DNA from: a bacterium
GTDB taxonomy: Bacteria; Actinomycetota; Acidimicrobiia; Acidimicrobiales; CATQHL01
Assembly (NCBI GenBank): GCA_028819945.1
Contig: JAPPKQ010000310.1
Coordinates: forward strand, 1-10,157
Direction of reading: 5' to 3'
Length of the DNA: 10,157 nt
Of the stretch, positions 1-7,192 are shown piece by piece. Within the stretch, counting starts at the first letter, position 1. Each line of letters begins with the position of its first letter. The notes beneath the pieces are model-generated. The model saw only the letters and a program-made list of their open reading frames with translations, made no database searches and was not told the DNA's origin. The translations under genes and the position numbers were made by a program.

Positions 1-2
1 GG

Positions 3-158
3 CTTAGTCCGACAGCCTCGCAGGGGGCCCTGGTCAGGGACTGGCAGATCATGGAGTCCGAGCAGGTCGCTGCGGTCGGTGGGCTGGTCGAGGCCACATT
101 GATGGGCCAGTCGCCGATGATGCTTGCAAATCAACTGGCGGGTGAAGGATCTTCATAG
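3..158 (+). CDS. C-terminal end of an unidentified gene (partial)
   Basis: An open frame runs in from the left edge and ends at a TAG at 156-158, giving the last 51 residues of a protein that begins outside the window. The visible part is rich in Ala, Gly, Met and Gln, looks helical, and ends in AGEGSS. Third codon positions are about 70% G/C, less biased than in the neighbouring genes, and the final dozen codons are the most A/T-ending. I see no recognisable domain and assign no function. It would converge on the ABC transporter operon, leaving a 47-base gap that holds a small hairpin. The alternative is that this is non-coding DNA with a chance open frame; the short length makes this uncertain. 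Confidence 0.4.
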   Translation, partial: LSPTASQGALVRDWQIMESEQVAAVGGLVEATLMGQSPMMLANQLAGEGSS

Positions 159-167
159 ATAATTCGG

Positions 168-181
168 TCAGCGGTCGCTGA
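168..181. terminator. Small hairpin between convergent genes, possible terminator
   Basis: TCAGCG at 168-173 and CGCTGA at 176-181 are perfect inverted repeats. They would fold as a 5-bp stem with a 4-base loop between the partial (+) gene and livF (-). Read on the minus strand, the hairpin is followed by an A/T-rich run, CCGAATTATCTATG, which makes a weak intrinsic terminator for the transporter operon plausible. There is no real U-tract on the plus side. Confidence 0.35.
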
Positions 182-205
182 ACAGAGGGGGCCGACGCGG
201 CGGGC

Positions 206-1012
206 TCAACGGGCGCCGAGGAAGGCTCTGCGGACCTCCGGGTCTGCCAGCAGGTCGGTGGCTTGGCCGTGGTGGGTGATGCGGCCCATCTCGATGACGT
301 AGCCGCGGTGGCTGGCTTCGAGGCCCTGGCGGGCGTTCTGCTCGATCATCAGCACGTTCAGGCCGATCTGCCGGTTGAGGCGGCGGATCACCTGGAAGAT
401 CTGGCGGGTGACCTTGGGGGCCAGACCCGCCGAGGGCTCGTCCATCAGCACCAGGTTGGGCTCGTACATGAGCGCGCGGCCGATCTCGAGCATGCGCTGC
501 TCGCCCCCGGACATGGTTCCGGCCTGCTGCTTCGAGCGCTCGGCGAGGCGAGGGAACAGGTCGTACACGTAGTCGATGCGCTCGCGGACCCGCTGCCTGT
601 CGCGCTCGGTGACCATGCCCATCTCGAGGTTCTCGTGCACCGTCATCTGGTCGAACACGCTGCGCAGCTGCGGCACGATGGTGATCCCGGGGATGCGCAG
701 GGCGTCCTGGGGGGAAATGTTCGTGATGTCGCGCCCGTCGCAGAGCACCCGGCCCGAACGCACCGGCACCAGGCCGTACACCGCCTTGAAGACCGTGGAC
801 TTGCCGGCCCCGTTGGGCCCGATCACGCAGACGATCTCGCCCCGGCGCACCTCCAGGTCGACACCGGTGAGGATGTCCTGGCCGGCGAAGTAACCGGCTC
901 GCACGTCCTGCACCTGCAGCAGCGGTGGGCCGGCGGTGGTGGTCGTCGCAGCCGTGTTGGCCGCGGCGGTCGTGCCGGCCTTGCCTGCGGAGGGTTCCGG
1001 TCGGCGGGTCAC
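206..1012 (-). CDS. livF: HAAT-family ABC importer ATPase, LivF type
   Basis: Cytoplasmic ATPase that powers a branched-chain amino-acid-type importer, pairing with the LivG-type ATPase beneath the two permeases. The 268-residue product has Walker A GPNGAGKST (65-73), Q-loop Gln115, signature MSGGEQ (167-172) and Walker B LVLMDE (187-192). At the switch position it reads MIEQNA, with Gln-Asn instead of the usual His; this is normal for LivF. The C-terminus, DPEVRRAFLG, is also LivF-like. The start is GTG at 1012, overlapping the livG stop as GTGA, so translation is probably coupled. This choice gives about 30 residues of Ala/Thr/Gly-rich sequence before the ABC domain (LLQVQDVRAGY), longer than usual. 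Last gene of the block. Family assignment is secure; the transported ligand is not known. Confidence 0.95.
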   Translation of the reverse strand: MTRRPEPSAGKAGTTAAANTAATTTTAGPPLLQVQDVRAGYFAGQDILTGVDLEVRRGEIVCVIGPNGAGKSTVFKAVYGLVPVRSGRVLCDGRDITNISPQDALRIPGITIVPQLRSVFDQMTVHENLEMGMVTERDRQRVRERIDYVYDLFPRLAERSKQQAGTMSGGEQRMLEIGRALMYEPNLVLMDEPSAGLAPKVTRQIFQVIRRLNRQIGLNVLMIEQNARQGLEASHRGYVIEMGRITHHGQATDLLADPEVRRAFLGAR

Positions 1013-1821
1013 GGGGCGGTCCCGTCGCCAGCACCGGCAGGGCTGTTGCCTACACGGTCATCGCCCGCGGTGTCATCGCCGGGGTCGCCGAAGTAGGCCT
1101 CGATCACGGCCGGGTCCTGCGTGACCTCCCCGGGGGTGCCCTCGGCCAGCACGGCGCCCTGGTCGAGCACCACGACGCGCTCGCAGAGGTCGGCCACGAA
1201 CTGCACGTTGTGCTCGACCAGCAGGAACGCCACCTGCCGCTCGCTGTTGACCGCCCGGAGCCGGTCGGCGATGTCGGCCGCGAGCGTGGGGTTGACGCCC
1301 GAGGTCGCCTCGTCGAGCAGCACCAGCCGAGGCTCGCTCATCAGCGACATGCCGATCTCCAGCAGGCGGCGCTGGCCGCCCGAGAGGTTGCCCGCCCGCT
1401 CATGGCGCAGCCGGCCCAACAGCAGGAAGTCCAGCAACTCGTCGGCCCGGCGGCGCGCGGCGGCATCGGTGCGCGCGAACAGCTGCGGCACCCCGAGGGA
1501 TCCCCATTGGATGCTGAGGTGCATGTTCTCCGCCACCGACAGGTCCCGGTACACGCGGATGAGTTGAAACGTGCGCGACATTCCCAGACGGGCCACGTCG
1601 TGAGGGCGGTGGCGGCCGATGTCGGTGCCGTCGAACTCGATCAGGCCACCATCGATATCGAGCACCCTGGAGAGGCAATCGAACAGCGTGGTCTTGCCGC
1701 TGCCGTTGGGGCCGATGAGACCGACCATCTCGCCGGCACCGACGCTGATGTCCACACCGTCCACCGCGGTCAGCCCCCCGAAGCGCTTCACTACGCCGCG
1801 TGCCTCCAGCAGCGCCGTCAC
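1009..1821 (-). CDS. livG: HAAT-family ABC importer ATPase, LivG type
   Basis: Second nucleotide-binding subunit of the importer, 270 residues. Visible motifs are Walker A GPNGSGKTT (37-45), Gln86 of the Q-loop (SRTFQLIRVY, typical of LivG), signature LSGGQ (146-150), Walker B LVLLDE (166-171) and switch His204 in LVEHN. After Walker B the D-loop region reads ATSGVNP, where LivG proteins usually have PxAGLNP; this is a modest departure that leaves the catalytic Glu171 intact. The last 25 residues after AYFGD are a Gly/Asp/Pro-rich tail that looks disordered. The GTG start at 1819-1821 overlaps the livM stop as GTGA, and its own stop overlaps the livF start in the same way. One polycistronic message with coupled translation is the natural reading. 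Confidence 0.95.
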   Translation of the reverse strand: MTALLEARGVVKRFGGLTAVDGVDISVGAGEMVGLIGPNGSGKTTLFDCLSRVLDIDGGLIEFDGTDIGRHRPHDVARLGMSRTFQLIRVYRDLSVAENMHLSIQWGSLGVPQLFARTDAAARRRADELLDFLLLGRLRHERAGNLSGGQRRLLEIGMSLMSEPRLVLLDEATSGVNPTLAADIADRLRAVNSERQVAFLLVEHNVQFVADLCERVVVLDQGAVLAEGTPGEVTQDPAVIEAYFGDPGDDTAGDDRVGNSPAGAGDGTAP

Positions 1822-2891
1822 GACGCAGCCTCCGCCTCACCGCCGGCCGCCGGCCCCCGGTGCAGCCGCCGCCCTTCGAGCCTCCAGCCCTTCCAGCCCC
1901 ACAGCTCGAACAATGACGTGCCCCTCCGGTCGACGAGGCCCACCAGGCCACGCGGCACGAACAGCACGATCACGATCAGGAGCACGCCCTGCGCCAGCAG
2001 GTGCGCGTCGAGGAGGTGCGTCCAGAGCAGCTCTCGCACCCAGTACAGCGCCGCCGCGCCGAGCACGGGACCGGCAACGGTGCCCAGGCCGCCCAGCATC
2101 GTGCCCATGACGGCGTCGATGGTGCGCACCTCCACGAACGCGATGTCGGGATCCACGAAGGTGTTCTGGTAGGCCCAGAGGGCGCCGAAGAGTCCCGTGG
2201 ACAGGCCGGCGAAGCTGAACACCGCCGTCTTCAGGAGCGTCGTGTCGATCCCCCTGGTCTCCGCACCGACCTCGTCCTCGCGGATCGCCATCAGCGCGGC
2301 GCCGAAGCGGGTGCGGCGCAACCACCAGGTACCCACCACGAGGGCCGCGACGAGTGCCAGCTCGACGTAGTAGAAGAGCATCCTGTTGAGGTATGGCGGC
2401 AGCGTGAGACCGACGCCGCCGCCGGTCAGAGGGCTCCACACCCGCACGATCTCGCGGAGCGCCACGAACGTTCCGAGCATGGCGATGGAGAAATAGGGCC
2501 CCTTCAGCCGCATCGTGGCACGCCCGATGATCGCGGCCAGGAATCCCGCCACGAGCGCCCCGACGAGGATCGCCGGCACGGGCGGCCAGCCGACCTGAGG
2601 CCCGTTGCTCTGCAGGGAGATCAGGATCGCCGTGGCGTAGGCGCCGATCCCGAACCACACGGCGTGGCCGAAGTCCACGTAGCCCGTGAACCCGCCGGTG
2701 AGGTTCCAGTTGATCGCCACGCCGATGCTGGTGAGCATCAGCGTCAGGGTCAACAGCGTGGCGTTGGACGTACCGCCCAGCAGCGGAAGCACCGCCAGGA
2801 CGACGAGCACGATCAGCGCCCCGACACCGACGGCCCGGCCCGCCGGCCACCGCCTCGCGACGGCCCCCGCTCCCGGAGCCGCACGGCTCAC
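1818..2891 (-). CDS. livM: HAAT-family ABC importer permease, LivM type
   Basis: Inner-membrane permease of the importer, 357 residues with about nine or ten hydrophobic segments. Family landmarks are GYVDFGHAVWFGIGAY (70-85), RLKGPYFSIAMLG (128-140), the ATPase-contacting cytoplasmic loop beginning IREDEVGAETRGI (203-215), and MLGGLGTVAGPVLGA (265-279). FVPRGLVGL (311-319) marks the usual end of the family domain. A further charged tail of almost 40 residues rich in Trp, Arg and Gly (about 320-357) is not part of the core. The GTG start at 2889-2891 lies 10 bases after the livH stop. A GAGG ribosome site falls right at that stop (TGAGG), so livH termination and livM initiation are physically linked. 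It should pair with LivH as a heterodimer. Confidence 0.93.
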   Translation of the reverse strand: MSRAAPGAGAVARRWPAGRAVGVGALIVLVVLAVLPLLGGTSNATLLTLTLMLTSIGVAINWNLTGGFTGYVDFGHAVWFGIGAYATAILISLQSNGPQVGWPPVPAILVGALVAGFLAAIIGRATMRLKGPYFSIAMLGTFVALREIVRVWSPLTGGGVGLTLPPYLNRMLFYYVELALVAALVVGTWWLRRTRFGAALMAIREDEVGAETRGIDTTLLKTAVFSFAGLSTGLFGALWAYQNTFVDPDIAFVEVRTIDAVMGTMLGGLGTVAGPVLGAAALYWVRELLWTHLLDAHLLAQGVLLIVIVLFVPRGLVGLVDRRGTSLFELWGWKGWRLEGRRLHRGPAAGGEAEAAS

Positions 2892-2901
2892 GTCACCGGC
2901 C

Positions 2902-3795
2902 TCATGTGCTCGTGGCGTCCACGTGACGGAGGCCCTTGAAGATCCCCTGTGGCCGCAGCACCAGGGCGGCCACGAGCAGCACGAACGAGGCCACGACCGC
3001 CAGGTTCGTACCGATGCGGTCCACGTACAGCGCCAGCATCGCCTCGACCAGACCCAGCACCATCGCCCCGCCGAGCGCGCCGCGCACCGAGCCGAGCCCC
3101 GCCATGGCGGTGATGGCGAAGGCCTTCAGGGTCAGGGGCGGGCCCTGGAACGGCTGCACGGCCAGCAGCGGGCTGATGAGCGCGCCGGCCACGCCGGTGA
3201 GGCCGATGCAGAGGGCGAACGTGACTGCGTACACCTTCCTGATGTCGACGCCCACGATGCGCGCCGCCTCGCGGTTCTGGGCCGCGGCGCGGATGCTCTT
3301 GCCGAGGCGGCTGCGGCCCAGGAACAGGTTGAGCCCCGCCGTCACGCCCACGGCCACGACCAGCACCCAGAACCGGGTCACGGGAACGGTCAACCGGTCG
3401 GTCAGCCTCCACGCACCGTCCAGGTCGGTGTTGGCGAGGCGGAAATCCGCCGAGAAGGTGACCTTCATCACGCTCTGCAGGATGATCGAGATGCCGAACA
3501 TCACCAGCAGCGACACCAGCGCCGGCCGGTCGATGATCCGGTTCACCAGCACTCGCTGCACCAGGTAGCCGAACAGCAGCATCACGGCGAACACCGCCGG
3601 CGCCGACACGAAAGGATCCACGTCCCAGAAGTCACTCGCCATCCAGGCCAGGTACGCCCCCACCATCACGAACTCGCCGTGGGCGAGGTTGATGACACCC
3701 ATCACGCCCCAGATGATCGAGAAGCCCAGCACCAGGATCGTGTACATGCCCCCGAGGGCGATGCCGTTGATCAGCGCCTGCGCGAAATAGCTCAC
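2902..3795 (-). CDS. livH: HAAT-family ABC importer permease, LivH type
   Basis: Partner permease, 297 residues, close to the usual LivH length. Landmarks are GVINLAHGEFVMVGAYLA (33-50), a strong family signature, then IRAAAQNREAARIVGVDIRK (168-187), the loop that docks on the ATPases, and ITAMAGLGSVRGALGGAM (228-245). It ends with LVLRPQGIFKG. Hydrophobic segments are spread over the whole length, and there is no cleavable signal. The GTG start at 3793-3795 is preceded by GGTGAGGA with a 7-base spacer, a good ribosome site that fixes the start. It follows the binding-protein gene by 44 bases, a spacing often seen where binding-protein and membrane-subunit levels differ, although no clear stem-loop is visible in the gap. 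Confidence 0.95.
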   Translation of the reverse strand: MSYFAQALINGIALGGMYTILVLGFSIIWGVMGVINLAHGEFVMVGAYLAWMASDFWDVDPFVSAPAVFAVMLLFGYLVQRVLVNRIIDRPALVSLLVMFGISIILQSVMKVTFSADFRLANTDLDGAWRLTDRLTVPVTRFWVLVVAVGVTAGLNLFLGRSRLGKSIRAAAQNREAARIVGVDIRKVYAVTFALCIGLTGVAGALISPLLAVQPFQGPPLTLKAFAITAMAGLGSVRGALGGAMVLGLVEAMLALYVDRIGTNLAVVASFVLLVAALVLRPQGIFKGLRHVDATST

Positions 3796-3839
3796 CGGGC
3801 GGTCCTCACCGTGCCGTCCTCAACGGGTCCTCGACCCCG

Positions 3840-5090
3840 TCAGCCGCGCGGGTAGACCAGCGCGGCCACGGCGGCGGCGTCGGGGGCCACGACGAGGATC
3901 TCCCCGTCCTGCACCTGGATCGTGCCCATGGGCTTGGCGGTGTTCACGCCGCGCTCGTCGAAGGCGATCGGCCCGTAGAACGTGTCCGCCCGCAGCGCCC
4001 GCAGCGCCTGGCGCACTGCGTCGGTGTCGGTGCTGCCCGCCGCCTCGATGGCCAGGTGCAACGCCAGGGCCGAGGCCGTTGCGCTGGCCGCCTGGTAGAC
4101 AGGCGGCTCGCCCCAGAGCCGCCGGTAGTAGGCGGCGTAGTCCGCTGCGCTGCCGAACCAGTCGCCCTCGTAGGCCATGGTGGCCTCCCACTGGGTGGGG
4201 CCGAGCACGCCCTCCACGTCGTCGTCGAGTTGCTCCACCAGCCGGGGGTTGGACGGGCCGACCGTGATCAGCATGGCGTCGGGCTCGAATCCCAACTCGT
4301 CGGCGGCGTTCACGAACAGCACGGCGTCGTTGTAGTGACCCCCGCCCAGGAACACGTCGGGGCCCAGGTTGCGGAACTTGGTCATGATGGCCGACACGTC
4401 CTGGATGTCCTTCGGGTACTTCTCGATCGCCAGCACCTCGATGCCGTTCGCCTCGAGGTGGCGGCGCGCCCCCTCGGCCACGCTGGTCGGGAACGTCGTG
4501 TCCTCATGGGCGATCACGGCTGTCCGGACGCCCCGCGCTGCCAGCGCCTCGACGGCGGACTTCGTGTAGTCGCTGGCGACGGTGGCGACCAGGAACAGGT
4601 TCCGGAAGCCGCGCTCGAACATCGTGTCGGAGGTGCCGTTGCCCTCCACCATGATGACGTTGTTGGCCTCGGCGATGGCGCTGGTGCCGGTGGTGAGGCC
4701 GCTGGAGTACGGCCCCAGCAGGAAGTCCACCCGGTCCTCGTCGATGAGCCTCTGGATCAGGTTGGCGGCGGTGTCGGCGTCGGACTCGTCGTCGTAGTAG
4801 ACGATCTCGGCGCCGTAGCGGCCTTCGCCGATCCGGATGCCGCCGTACTCCTCGTTCACCCAGCGCACCCAGGTGTTGTAGCCCTGGCGCGAATCCCGGC
4901 CCTCGACGGCGAACTTGCCGGTCTCGCTGAGCGCCGCCCCGATGCGGACCGTGCCGTCGAACGCGCTGAGGTCCACGGGCGCGGCCTCACCCGCGGCCGG
5001 CGCCGCATCCTCGACCGAGCCCTCGCCGCAAGCAGTGGTGGCCGTGACGAGCAGCAGGAGCAGCACGAATGCCCGAACGGATCTCCGCAC
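3840..5090 (-). CDS. Extracellular ligand-binding lipoprotein of the LIV-type importer (Peripla_BP_6 family)
   Basis: Captures the ligand outside the membrane and delivers it to LivH/LivM. The 416-residue product starts with a short basic segment (MRRSVR), a hydrophobic stretch (8-16) and a Cys at 21 in ATTACG. This is a lipoprotein-type signal, with Thr instead of the usual Leu at -3. Residues 22-46 are an acidic/Ala linker. The type I periplasmic-binding fold begins near TVRIGAALSETGKFAVEG (47-64), with YYDDESDADTAANLIQRLI (98-116) and FLLGPYSSGLTTGTSAIAE (123-141) as family landmarks. The GTG start is preceded by purine-rich GAGAGGCAGGAAGG. It is LivJ/LivK-like by fold and context, but I cannot read the ligand from the pocket; branched-chain amino acids, other amino acids or amides remain possible. 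Confidence 0.9.
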   Translation of the reverse strand: MRRSVRAFVLLLLLVTATTACGEGSVEDAAPAAGEAAPVDLSAFDGTVRIGAALSETGKFAVEGRDSRQGYNTWVRWVNEEYGGIRIGEGRYGAEIVYYDDESDADTAANLIQRLIDEDRVDFLLGPYSSGLTTGTSAIAEANNVIMVEGNGTSDTMFERGFRNLFLVATVASDYTKSAVEALAARGVRTAVIAHEDTTFPTSVAEGARRHLEANGIEVLAIEKYPKDIQDVSAIMTKFRNLGPDVFLGGGHYNDAVLFVNAADELGFEPDAMLITVGPSNPRLVEQLDDDVEGVLGPTQWEATMAYEGDWFGSAADYAAYYRRLWGEPPVYQAASATASALALHLAIEAAGSTDTDAVRQALRALRADTFYGPIAFDERGVNTAKPMGTIQVQDGEILVVAPDAAAVAALVYPRG

Positions 5091-5129
5091 GCCTTCCTGC
5101 CTCTCGAGTCCTGCTTTGTCCTTCGAGGA

Positions 5130-6494
5130 TCAGATCCGCGACGCCCGGCGAGAGACCCCCGGGGTGTTCCCAAGGTAGGCCAGCAGCGCCACACCGGCCA
5201 GCACCGCGCCGAACAGGCCGCTGTAGTGGCTCAGGAACTGGAAGTCCTGCCATGCCACCACGGCACCGCCGGCGATGCCCCCGATGCCCCCGGAGGCGCT
5301 CATCAGCAGATCCGCGGCGCCCTGCACCGGCACGCGGTCGCCGGTCGGCACCGCCGCGGTGAACAGCGCCGTCCCCGCCACGAGGCAGCAGTTCCAGCCC
5401 AGTCCCACGGCGAACATGCCCGCGAACATGCCCCAGGCCACCTCGGGGGGTGTATGGGCCGCGATCTCGGCGCCGAGAAAACTGATCACGCCGCCGAGGA
5501 TGATCATGGGCGTCGGCCCGATGCGCCCCGTCGCCCAGCCCACGACGGGCGCCAGGGCGTACATGCCCACGATGTGGGTGGAGATGACGAAGCCGATGAT
5601 GCGCAGACTCTGATCGCCGTCGGTCATGTGCAACGGCGTCATGACCATCGTCGCCACCATCACCCCCTGCCCCACCATCATGGCGGCGGTCGCCAAGCGG
5701 GCGGGAGGCAGCCGGGCGATGATGCCGAGCGATCTCAGGAGGCCGCCGCGGCCCCGGGGAACCTCGGCGCCATCGCCGAGACGGCGGGCGACCAGGAGCG
5801 GATCGGGCCGCAGGCCCCGGTCGAGGACCACCACGGCCATCGCGAACACGACGGCGGCGAAGATGAACGGACCGGCCAGTTCCTCCAGACCCAGCGCACT
5901 GGCGACCAGGGTGAAGGGCCCGGTGGCGAGTGTGGGCCCGGCGATGGCGCCCACCGTCGTCGCCCCGACGAGCAGCCCGATGGTCCGGGCCCGATCAGCG
6001 GGCGGCGCCAAGTCGACGACCGCGAACCGGGCGGCGAGGCCGCAGGCACTCCCGGTGCCGACGGCCGCCATGCCCACGAGGACGAGCGCGTACATGTCGA
6101 CGACGGTGGAGAGCAGCATCAGCAGCGAACCGGCGAGGGCCAGCAGGTAGCCCGAGCGCAGCCCCATCCGCCGGCCGCTGCGAGCCATGAGCTTCGCCAG
6201 CGGGACCGCTGTGAGGGCCGCTCCGATGGTCATGCCCGCGGCGGCGATGCCGCTGAGCGTGGCGCTGCCGGTGATCGCGTCGGCCAGCACCGCCACGATG
6301 CTGAACGCCCCTCCCGTGCCGGCACCGCCCACGGCGACGGTGGCCATCAGCACGCCCAGCGTGCGCCGCTGGATGGCCTGGACCGCTTGACCGGTGTCGG
6401 GGTCCCGGTCCGGTCCCGGACCCGGCCCGCCCCCCGGCGGGCCTCCGCCGGATCGCCGAGCCGCCTCGTGCGTCCGCTCAGCCGGCTCCGTCAC
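5130..6494 (-). CDS. Major facilitator superfamily transporter
   Basis: Integral membrane carrier of 454 residues with about 12 hydrophobic segments in two halves. The halves are separated by a cytoplasmic loop near residues 228-262 that contains charged stretches (DRGLRPDPLLVARRLGDG). A degenerate MFS motif A, LAKLMARSGRRMGL (99-112), sits between the second and third segments. The first 45 residues are Gly/Pro/Arg-rich and probably disordered. The overall look is that of a drug/metabolite proton antiporter, but the substrate cannot be read. The GTG start lies 6 bases after a TAGTCT hexamer with no ribosome site, so the message is probably leaderless. The gene ends 39 bases before the binding-protein gene on the same strand, with no obvious promoter between, so it may head the importer operon. 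An internal ATG at codon 50 would remove part of the first membrane segment and is less likely. Confidence 0.85.
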   Translation of the reverse strand: MTEPAERTHEAARRSGGGPPGGGPGPGPDRDPDTGQAVQAIQRRTLGVLMATVAVGGAGTGGAFSIVAVLADAITGSATLSGIAAAGMTIGAALTAVPLAKLMARSGRRMGLRSGYLLALAGSLLMLLSTVVDMYALVLVGMAAVGTGSACGLAARFAVVDLAPPADRARTIGLLVGATTVGAIAGPTLATGPFTLVASALGLEELAGPFIFAAVVFAMAVVVLDRGLRPDPLLVARRLGDGAEVPRGRGGLLRSLGIIARLPPARLATAAMMVGQGVMVATMVMTPLHMTDGDQSLRIIGFVISTHIVGMYALAPVVGWATGRIGPTPMIILGGVISFLGAEIAAHTPPEVAWGMFAGMFAVGLGWNCCLVAGTALFTAAVPTGDRVPVQGAADLLMSASGGIGGIAGGAVVAWQDFQFLSHYSGLFGAVLAGVALLAYLGNTPGVSRRASRI

Positions 6495-6500
6495 GAAACC

Positions 6501-6506
6501 AGACTA
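6501..6506 (-). promoter_or_regulatory. Candidate -10 element for the MFS/liv operon (leaderless)
   Basis: On the minus strand TAGTCT fits the actinobacterial TANNNT -10 pattern and lies 6 bases before the GTG start at 6494. Transcription would begin at or next to the start codon. No convincing -35 is visible and there is no Shine-Dalgarno sequence before this gene, both consistent with leaderless initiation. Confidence 0.45.
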
Positions 6507-6538
6507 GGCGCCCGTCACCGCCGAACCTGGCTCGAACA

Positions 6539-6579
6539 CTGTCCACAGCCCGCGGCCTCCGCCCCGGTAGAGTCGCCCC
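6539..6579. repeat. 41-bp direct repeat, copy 1
   Basis: Begins CTGTCCACAGCCCGCGG and ends GGTAGAGTCGCCCC. It is identical over all 41 bases to 6611-6651, and the flanking bases differ on both sides. It contains a TAGAGT hexamer at 6568-6573 that resembles a -10 element on the plus strand, but no start codon follows directly. The 31-base spacer between copies (6580-6610) is unrelated sequence. No other copy was noticed in the window. Confidence 0.9.
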
Positions 6580-6610
6580 AGGCGAGCGTCGCCGTCGTGT
6601 CCGTCGCCGC

Positions 6611-6651
6611 CTGTCCACAGCCCGCGGCCTCCGCCCCGGTAGAGTCGCCCC
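6611..6651. repeat. 41-bp direct repeat, copy 2
   Basis: Second perfect copy, offset by 72 bases from the first. Its last base lies one base before the GTG start at 6653, so the repeat supplies the promoter immediately next to the cyclophilin gene. Copy 1 is probably a duplicate of this promoter segment, or the reverse. Confidence 0.9.
6640..6645 (+). promoter_or_regulatory. Candidate -10 element for the cyclophilin gene (leaderless)
   Basis: TAGAGT fits TANNNT and ends 7 bases before the GTG at 6653, so the transcription start would coincide with the start codon. No ribosome site precedes either candidate start of the gene. A -35 is not recognisable. The same hexamer occurs at 6568-6573 in repeat copy 1, where it would give a leader of about 70 bases. 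Confidence 0.5.
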
Positions 6652-6652
6652 C

Positions 6653-7168
6653 GTGCAATGGTCAGAACCACCACCCATGAGTCTGGATCCCGCGCTGCGC
6701 TACTCGGCGACGCTCGACACGAGTTGCGGCGCCATCCAGTTGGACCTCCAAGCCGAGCGCTCCCCGCTGGCGGTGAACAACTTCGTGTTCCTGGCCCAGC
6801 AGGGCTACTACGACGGCTGCCCCGTGCACCGCGTCGTGCCGGGATTCGTGGTCCAGGCCGGTGACCCCACCGGAACCGGACGCGGCGGCCCCGGCTACCG
6901 GTTCGCCGACGAACTCGAAGGGCGCGGCCAGTACCGCGAGGGCACTCTGGCGATGGCCAACGCCGGCCCCAACACCAACGGGTCGCAGTTCTTCATCTGC
7001 CTGGCGAGCGTGAACCTGCCCCACGCCTACACCATCTTCGGCCAGGTCACCGCGGGGATGGAGGCCGTGGCGGCCTTCGCGGCGCTGCCGCTGCGCGGTG
7101 AGCGACCCAAGGGCGACGCCAAGATCCACTCGGTGACGATCAGCACCGAACCCATCGCCGGCGCCTGA
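6653..7168 (+). CDS. Cyclophilin-type peptidyl-prolyl cis-trans isomerase
   Basis: Catalyses cis-trans isomerisation of peptide bonds before proline and assists protein folding. It has 171 residues and no signal peptide or membrane segment, so it acts in the cytoplasm. Family blocks are VHRVVPGFVVQAGDPTGTGRGG (58-79), with catalytic Arg60, Phe65 and Gln68 matching human cyclophilin A Arg55, Phe60 and Gln63, and GTLAMANAGPNTNGSQFFI (97-115). YTIFGQV (126-132) follows. The positions of human Trp121 and His126 appear to be Asn and Tyr here, so cyclosporin affinity should be low. The GTG at 6653 is preferred because a -10-like TAGAGT lies 7 bases upstream; ATG at 6677 is the alternative and would drop eight residues outside the fold. 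Tail-to-tail with the TetR gene. Confidence 0.93.
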   Translation: MQWSEPPPMSLDPALRYSATLDTSCGAIQLDLQAERSPLAVNNFVFLAQQGYYDGCPVHRVVPGFVVQAGDPTGTGRGGPGYRFADELEGRGQYREGTLAMANAGPNTNGSQFFICLASVNLPHAYTIFGQVTAGMEAVAAFAALPLRGERPKGDAKIHSVTISTEPIAGA

Positions 7169-7173
7169 GCGCA

Positions 7174-7186
7174 CCGGCGGGGCCGG
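7174..7186. terminator. GC hairpin between convergent genes, possible terminator
   Basis: CCGGC at 7174-7178 and GCCGG at 7182-7186 pair around GGG in the 24-base gap between the cyclophilin and TetR stop codons. Longer-range arms CGGCGCC (7159-7165) and GGCGCCG (7186-7192) could form an alternative stem. No U-tract follows on either strand, so termination is a guess from location and symmetry. Confidence 0.3.
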
Positions 7187-7192
7187 GCGCCG

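Noticed and set aside
1..120. tRNA or other RNA gene at the left edge
   Set aside because: No cloverleaf arms, no T-loop consensus and no CCA; an open reading frame explains the stretch better.
925..3855. Overlapping long plus-strand frames opposite livGMH
   Set aside because: They are antisense to four motif-rich transporter genes, have low-complexity His/Arg/Gln-rich translations, and show no ribosome site or conserved motif.
5119..5129. TCCT-TCG-AGGA hairpin just after the MFS stop codon as a terminator
   Set aside because: A 4-bp stem with no U-tract is too weak to claim as a terminator; transcription into the importer genes is more likely.
6539..6651. CRISPR array or replication origin from the repeats and DnaA-box-like TGTCCACA
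   Set aside because: There are only two repeats, no further units and no cas genes. Only two imperfect boxes occur, with no A/T-rich unwinding region and no dnaA or dnaN nearby.
4056..6680. Very long plus-strand open frame (874 codons) opposite the binding-protein and MFS genes
   Set aside because: It is a high-GC shadow: composition is dominated by His, Arg, Gly, Asp and Gln with no domain. The minus strand encodes two clear families over the same bases, and the frame even runs through the 41-bp repeats.
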